A DNA stretch of 36,757 bases, from assembly GCF_018403685.1 (NCBI RefSeq), contig NZ_BOVK01000075.1:1-36757 (forward strand), given 5' to 3'. The notes under the pieces are model-generated. The model was not told the DNA's origin and ran no database searches. It saw only the letters and a list, made by a program, of their open reading frames with translations. The translations under genes and the position numbers were made by a program. Source of the DNA: Xylanibacillus composti (GTDB lineage: Bacteria; Bacillota; Bacilli; Paenibacillales; K13). Below are positions 33,060 to 36,757 of the stretch, in pieces; position 1 is the stretch's first letter, and each line of letters begins with the position of its first letter.

Positions 33060-33127
33060 GTCGATCTCTCCTCATTATAACTCAATCTAATTTCTAATTT
33101 TCAACATAGTTCGATATATGCAATTCC

Positions 33128-33156
33128 ATTATACCTTCCATGCATATCAATCACAA
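33128..33156 (-). promoter_or_regulatory. Sigma-A-like promoter of the glycan operon
   Basis: On the minus strand TTGTGA (33151-33156) and a perfect TATAAT (33128-33133) are separated by 17 bp. The predicted transcript start near 33121 leaves a leader of about 60 nt before the wzz-like GTG. A second TATAAT at 33074-33079 has no -35 partner. Confidence 0.7.
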
Positions 33157-33378
33157 GCTCTCTATGGAAAATGGATAAATCGTCATAATTTAGGAGAACA
33201 AATCTCATCTTTCTATCATCCGAAGAAAACGCTTTCCATATACTGTTCTACTTTTTATAAACCTTCCATATTCCCTTCCTGTATCATTTATGATATTATG
33301 GCTAATGTCTATTTATTACTTTTCTGAAAAATGATCTATTTTTTCTTAAATCTATTGAAAGGAGGTGAAATGCAAATG
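33134..33378. other. AT-rich divergent region between the glycan operon and the SLH gene
   Basis: Apart from the operon promoter I see no gene here. Plus-strand promoter candidates for the SLH gene are weak: TATAAA near 33256 and TATTAT near 33295, both with poor -35 boxes. The gap ends with AAAGGAGG at about 33358-33365. Confidence 0.5.
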
Positions 33379-35013
33379 AAAAAGACTATACTTACCAAAA
33401 CAGCTAGTTCTATGGCTGCAATTATGCTTCTGTCTTTATTGCTTCCGATTCTAGCCTTTGCTGGAGCATTCTTCGGTGATTTTATCGAAAATGCGGACGG
33501 GACAGTTACTGGTGATGTGTATTTCCACAGTAGTCTGGGTATTGATGATGAAACGAATACTGTATCCATTGCAGTATATTCAGCTGATCATAAATTCTTG
33601 GAAACGGTGACATCAGTAACGTACAGTACTTATCGTGACGGATACTACCACTTCAGCTTTGATTATGATTTCACAGTTAGCGGTGTGGTATACGATCCTG
33701 TTTACTTCAAGTACTTCTATCCGACGGAATTGGATTTAGAACCTACTGTAAGCCGTTTGGTTTACAAGCCGGAAGTGACTCAAGCTCCGCAACCGCCGCG
33801 TCGTAACACTGGTGGTGGAGGTGGCGGCGGCGTATTCTCTTCGGTGAATAACGGCGTAATCACACTTACCGGTACTGAGGTATCTGCTTCCGATCTGGAG
33901 CAAGCTTTCAAGCAGAGCAGTCATGTAGTTGTGAAGATTAGCGGTGATACGGTTCTTTTGCCAGTATCTGCAATGATCAATGCTCCTGCAGGAGCTACTA
34001 TCACCATCGAAGGTGATGGCGTTACTTATACGCTCCCACTCGCTGTCTTTGATTTCGATCAGTTGGCTGACTCCCTAGGTGTTGATGTCGTTGATATGAA
34101 AATTAAAGTAGAGATGAAGAAGGTAGCTGGAAGTATCGCTGATGCAGTAGCGGCAGCAGTAGAAGCTGCTGGTGCGAAAGCAGTTGCTGATACAATTGAA
34201 TTCAAAGTGTCTGCTGAAGGAAACGGCAATTCAGTTGCGGTTAATTCGTTTGGCAACACCTATGTGTCCCGTACAATCTCGCTGAATGAGTCTGTAGATG
34301 CTAAGAAAGCCACTGGCGTTGTGTTCAATCCTTCGACAAACAAGCTTTCTTTTGTTCCATCTACTTTCAGTGTTGTCGACGGCAACTCCATCGCGACGCT
34401 GAAACGGAACAGCAACAGCATTTACACGGTTATCACTTTGGACAACAGCTTTAGCGACGTACCTGCTAACCATTATGCAGCGGATGATATCACTTTGCTT
34501 GCTAATAAGCTGATCGTGTCTGGCGTCTCGGATTCGCAATTTGAACCGAATCGCTCCATTACACGTGCAGAATTCGCAGCATTGGTAGTTCGCTCGCTTG
34601 GTCTTCCAACAGGTGCTGGTTCCGCAGCATTTATGGATATTAGCGCTAACGCATGGTACGCTCCTGAAGTAGCAGCAGCTGTAAACGCGGGTATTATCTA
34701 TGGTTATGAGGACAACACATTCCGTCCGAACAACGCAATATCCCGTGAAGAGCTTGCTGCCATGGTGGTACGTGCATTGGCTTACGCTGGCAAATCGGTT
34801 GAGTTGACTGCAGCTCAAGAAGCCCAGGCTCTTGCTCCATTCCAGGATGCGAGCGAGTTGGCCTGGTCTAGAGATGAAGTTGCAGTTGCTGTAAGAGAAG
34901 GCATCGTTTACGGAATGTCTGAGACTTCCATCGATGCCAAATCCACAGCTAATCGTGCTCAAGCGGCCGCTATGCTGAAGCGCTATCTCGATAACGTAGG
35001 TTTTATCGATTAA
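33379..35013 (+). CDS. Secreted SLH-domain surface protein
   Basis: A 544-residue exported protein. The signal peptide is MKKTILTKTASSMAAIMLLS with a likely cut after ILAFA. An N-terminal beta-rich domain, rich in tyrosine, is followed by a glycine run of seven at about residue 147, then a middle beta/alpha region, and three SLH domains at about 357-410, 418-470 and 488-540 with ITRAE-type motifs SITRAEF, AISREEL and the degenerate TANRAQA. SLH domains bind pyruvylated secondary cell-wall polymer, so this is an S-layer or S-layer-associated protein. The ATG at 33379 was chosen for the classic signal-peptide start; an ATG at 33373 is closer to the strong AAAGGAGG and is also possible. It is divergent from the glycan operon. 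Confidence 0.92.
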   Translation, partial: KKTILTKTASSMAAIMLLSLLLPILAFAGAFFGDFIENADGTVTGDVYFHSSLGIDDETNTVSIAVYSADHKFLETVTSVTYSTYRDGYYHFSFDYDFTVSGVVYDPVYFKYFYPTELDLEPTVSRLVYKPEVTQAPQPPRRNTGGGGGGGVFSSVNNGVITLTGTEVSASDLEQAFKQSSHVVVKISGDTVLLPVSAMINAPAGATITIEGDGVTYTLPLAVFDFDQLADSLGVDVVDMKIKVEMKKVAGSIADAVAAAVEAAGAKAVADTIEFKVSAEGNGNSVAVNSFGNTYVSRTISLNESVDAKKATGVVFNPSTNKLSFVPSTFSVVDGNSIATLKRNSNSIYTVITLDNSFSDVPANHYAADDITLLANKLIVSGVSDSQFEPNRSITRAEFAALVVRSLGLPTGAGSAAFMDISANAWYAPEVAAAVNAGIIYGYEDNTFRPNNAISREELAAMVVRALAYAGKSVELTAAQEAQALAPFQDASELAWSRDEVAVAVREGIVYGMSETSIDAKSTANRAQAAAMLKRYLDNVGFID

Positions 35014-35060
35014 TTTTATGATGCCCTCAGTCATATTCTATATGTAAATAGAGGGTGTGA

Positions 35061-35091
35061 ATGCTGACAGCAATAGCTGTCAGCATTTTTT
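35061..35091 (+). terminator. Intrinsic terminator after the SLH gene
   Basis: A perfect 10-bp stem ATGCTGACAG/CTGTCAGCAT (35061-35070 with 35077-35086) and a 6-nt loop, followed by TTTTTT. It lies 48 bp after the SLH stop. Confidence 0.93.
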
Positions 35092-35240
35092 CATTATGCT
35101 TATCACAAGCCTATTCTTCGCTTCATAATATCTCTTTTCTTGTGTCATCCTTTTCTCCTGTATAAAAAGGACTATTCCTTCCAATCTCTTCATGGTACTA
35201 TATGAATAGATGCTTAGGAAATAAGGGGGCGACTATCACT

Positions 35241-36185
35241 ATGAATCGCAAGGCCAAAGTAGGACTAGCCATTGCCATAGCATCCTGCTCATTTGCAGCA
35301 GGAGTTCATGCATCTGATGGCTTGAAGAAAGTCGAGGCTTTCCTCCGAGATGACTTTCGAATTAGAGTGGATGGTAAGGCGATATCCCTGGATTCCCCAC
35401 CTCTTGTTTATCAGGGTAAAACCTATTTGCCTGTATCAGATATTGGTCACGCTTTAAGCGCTGAAGTCAAATGGGACGGTTCAACTAAAACCGTGTATAT
35501 AAACCCGCGTATATATGATATTCAACCAACAACAGTTAAGAATGATCAATTAGACGAGATGAAGATTAGTATATTAAAAGCGATGACTGCAGAGTATTTG
35601 GGTGGGACCTACCCTATTCTTGTCAATGATTCTTACGGGGGAGGAAGGTTTTTTCGAGAATTGGACTTGCAGCGAATGGGTGTTAATACTAGCGCCTTGG
35701 TAAAGGTCAGGGAAAAGTGGTCAGGAGTCGTCTATATTGCGGAATCCGAAGCCAAAAAAGCTTGGAAAGAACAACCCAAGATTTCATACTCCTTCAATAA
35801 TCAAGTAGTAGTAACAGAAACGGATGAGAAGAAAGCCCGCGTCTTGCGTAATTTCGACCCGGATGATCCGATCATTCCGAATTTACCCATGGATCAGGAG
35901 CCTGATCCCTATTCACCCAGCTATTATTATTCATATGACTACCGATATACACCAGGGGTTCTTTATTCTGTAGACCCCATACCTGGCGAAAGCAATTTGT
36001 ACCACGCTCTGTATTATAAGGACAATAAGTATATACGATACACACTAACCTTAACTCCTATCGAAAAAAGCGTAAGCAAAGACGGCAGAGCTCAGTTCGA
36101 AACTGATTGGTATATCAGTGAATACAAGAGTGAGTATTTAGGTTCACCTTTGGACGAGTATAGTGAAAACTATTTTCCATATTGA
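35241..36185 (+). CDS. Secreted copper-amine-oxidase-N-like (stalk) domain protein
   Basis: A 314-residue exported protein. The N-terminus NRKAKVGLAIAIASCSFAAG is a signal peptide. A stalk-type domain (about residues 30-88) has RIRVDGKAISLDSPPLVYQG, TYLPVSDIGHALSAEVKWDG and TKTVYINP. The rest is a charged and tyrosine-rich region (for example SPSYYYSYDYRYTPG) of no recognised family. It probably sits at the cell surface. The ATG at 35241 has AAGGGGG about 11 bases upstream; an ATG at 35202 has no site. It lies between two terminators, so it is a single-gene unit. The promoter is unclear. Confidence 0.85.
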   Translation: MNRKAKVGLAIAIASCSFAAGVHASDGLKKVEAFLRDDFRIRVDGKAISLDSPPLVYQGKTYLPVSDIGHALSAEVKWDGSTKTVYINPRIYDIQPTTVKNDQLDEMKISILKAMTAEYLGGTYPILVNDSYGGGRFFRELDLQRMGVNTSALVKVREKWSGVVYIAESEAKKAWKEQPKISYSFNNQVVVTETDEKKARVLRNFDPDDPIIPNLPMDQEPDPYSPSYYYSYDYRYTPGVLYSVDPIPGESNLYHALYYKDNKYIRYTLTLTPIEKSVSKDGRAQFETDWYISEYKSEYLGSPLDEYSENYFPY

Positions 36186-36207
36186 AGTTATATAGACCTA
36201 GGCCCTG

Positions 36208-36251
36208 CCTCTCATTAACATCTTCTGATGGACAATGGGAGGTGTTTTTTT
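36208..36251 (+). terminator. Intrinsic terminator after the stalk-domain gene
   Basis: A 9-bp stem CCTCTCATT/AATGGGAGG (36208-36216 with 36234-36242, one G-U pair) with a loop that can itself pair (CATC/GATG), followed by TG and seven T (36245-36251). Confidence 0.85.
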
Positions 36252-36270
36252 ATTTAGTAGGATAGACCCA

Positions 36271-36298
36271 TTGTAAATATATTCTTTTGCAGTAAAAT
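36271..36298 (+). promoter_or_regulatory. Possible promoter of the last gene
   Basis: TTGTAA (36271-36276) and TAAAAT (36293-36298) are 16 bp apart, giving a start near 36305 and a leader of about 70 nt before the ATG at 36377. A 12-bp GC palindrome follows in the leader. Confidence 0.5.
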
Positions 36299-36320
36299 TG
36301 TATGTGGCGATTACTTAAAC

Positions 36321-36332
36321 TGCCGGCCGGCA
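36321..36332. promoter_or_regulatory. GC-only 12-bp palindrome, possible operator
   Basis: TGCCGGCCGGCA is perfectly self-complementary and stands out in an AT-rich leader, about 16 bp downstream of the predicted transcript start and 45 bp before the ATG. Operator function is inferred from position only. Confidence 0.45.
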
Positions 36333-36376
36333 CATCAACAAAAACAGTCATCCAATAATACAAGGAGGTTTAATTC

Positions 36377-36742
36377 ATGTCTCTTGCAGGAAAATCAAAA
36401 AAAGTATCACTTCTTTTGCTTGCATTTGTTGTCGTATCCCTTTGCCTTGCTTCTACTTCGATTGCCGCCAGCGGAATTCAGATTCTTAATCCTGTTAATG
36501 GCTATCCTTACCCTCAACCCCCTACTTCAATTGACTTTGAAAAAGCTGACAATGTCAGACACTATCAGCTTGCAATCTCTCAAGTGACAGGAGGCAACTT
36601 TGTATATCATTCGGGTGTGCATACTGCTTCATGGGTTCCCTATATCTCTCACGTCATTCCAAGCAATATTCGGGCTCAGATGACTCCCGGAACTTACTTT
36701 GTATATATTGAAGGCTACTACAACGGCGGCTATTACAGTTGA
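36377..36742 (+). CDS. Small exported protein with an Ig-like domain, unknown function
   Basis: A 121-residue protein with a clear signal peptide (KKVSLLLLAFVVVSLCLAS, likely cut near SIAAS). The mature part, GIQILNPVNGYPYPQPP, HYQLAISQVTGGNFVYHSG and TPGTYFVYIEGYYNGGYY, looks like a single beta-sandwich (fibronectin III/Ig-like) domain. The ATG at 36377 follows AAGGAGG. It stops 15 bp before the window end; larger homologues with more domains would make this a truncated version, which cannot be judged here. Confidence 0.75.
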   Translation: MSLAGKSKKVSLLLLAFVVVSLCLASTSIAASGIQILNPVNGYPYPQPPTSIDFEKADNVRHYQLAISQVTGGNFVYHSGVHTASWVPYISHVIPSNIRAQMTPGTYFVYIEGYYNGGYYS

Positions 36743-36757
36743 GTCCGTATAATTGTG

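Noticed and set aside
33074-33079. Second TATAAT just before the wzz-like start
   Set aside because: There is no -35 at proper spacing and it would leave almost no leader. The promoter at 33128-33156 is far better.

Overview
The window looks like the chromosome of a spore-forming Gram-positive bacterium of the Paenibacillus type. The evidence is an alpha/beta-type small acid-soluble spore protein, comF competence genes beside degS/degU, strong AGGAGG ribosome binding sites with frequent TTG and GTG starts, an S-layer-homology (SLH) surface protein, and several secreted proteins with copper-amine-oxidase-N-like (stalk) domains. The species cannot be named from the sequence alone.

Layout. Positions 1-333 hold a degenerate 52-bp tandem repeat (104-bp super-unit). 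From 334 to about 15.7 kb lie mostly GC-richer, chromosomal-type genes, nearly all on the minus strand: comFC and comFA; an AIM24-family protein coupled to a membrane-anchored coiled-coil protein; a small membrane protein with a GT2-like start; the DegS/DegU two-component system; a large secreted phosphodiester glycosidase; metK; an SASP gene; and small membrane or secreted proteins. One short hydrophilic ORF (10487-10825) is on the plus strand. From about 13.9 to 33.1 kb, a long minus-strand surface-glycan cluster, strikingly AT-rich over most of its length, begins at a promoter upstream of a Wzz-like gene. From 33.4 kb to the end, on the plus strand, lie an SLH protein, a stalk-domain secreted protein and a small exported protein.

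How the glycan genes fit together, in transcription order: Wzz-like regulator; a PglF/EpsC-type membrane dehydratase, frameshifted at a G9 tract; a PglC/EpsL-type initiating phosphoglycosyltransferase; a GNAT acetyltransferase, a PLP enzyme and an ATP-grasp ligase with overlapping reading frames; a large O-antigen-ligase-like membrane protein with a helical-repeat tail; a WbuB-like GT4; CapE, CapF and CapG, the complete route to UDP-L-FucNAc; a MurJ/Wzx-like flippase; a Wzy-like polymerase; an EpsN-like aminotransferase; UDP-glucose dehydrogenase; and a VanZ-like protein. This suggests a Wzx/Wzy-type pathway that builds a short repeat from an aminated, possibly amino-acylated, initiating sugar and L-FucNAc. 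The TPR-tailed ligase and the divergent SLH gene raise the possibility that the glycan is attached to an S-layer-type protein.

Most notable points: the G9 frameshift (possible phase variation), the overlapping GNAT/PLP/ATP-grasp module, terminator-like hairpins in the metK leader and just before the dehydratase gene, and the 52-bp repeat array. No tRNA, rRNA, CRISPR array or transposase was recognised.
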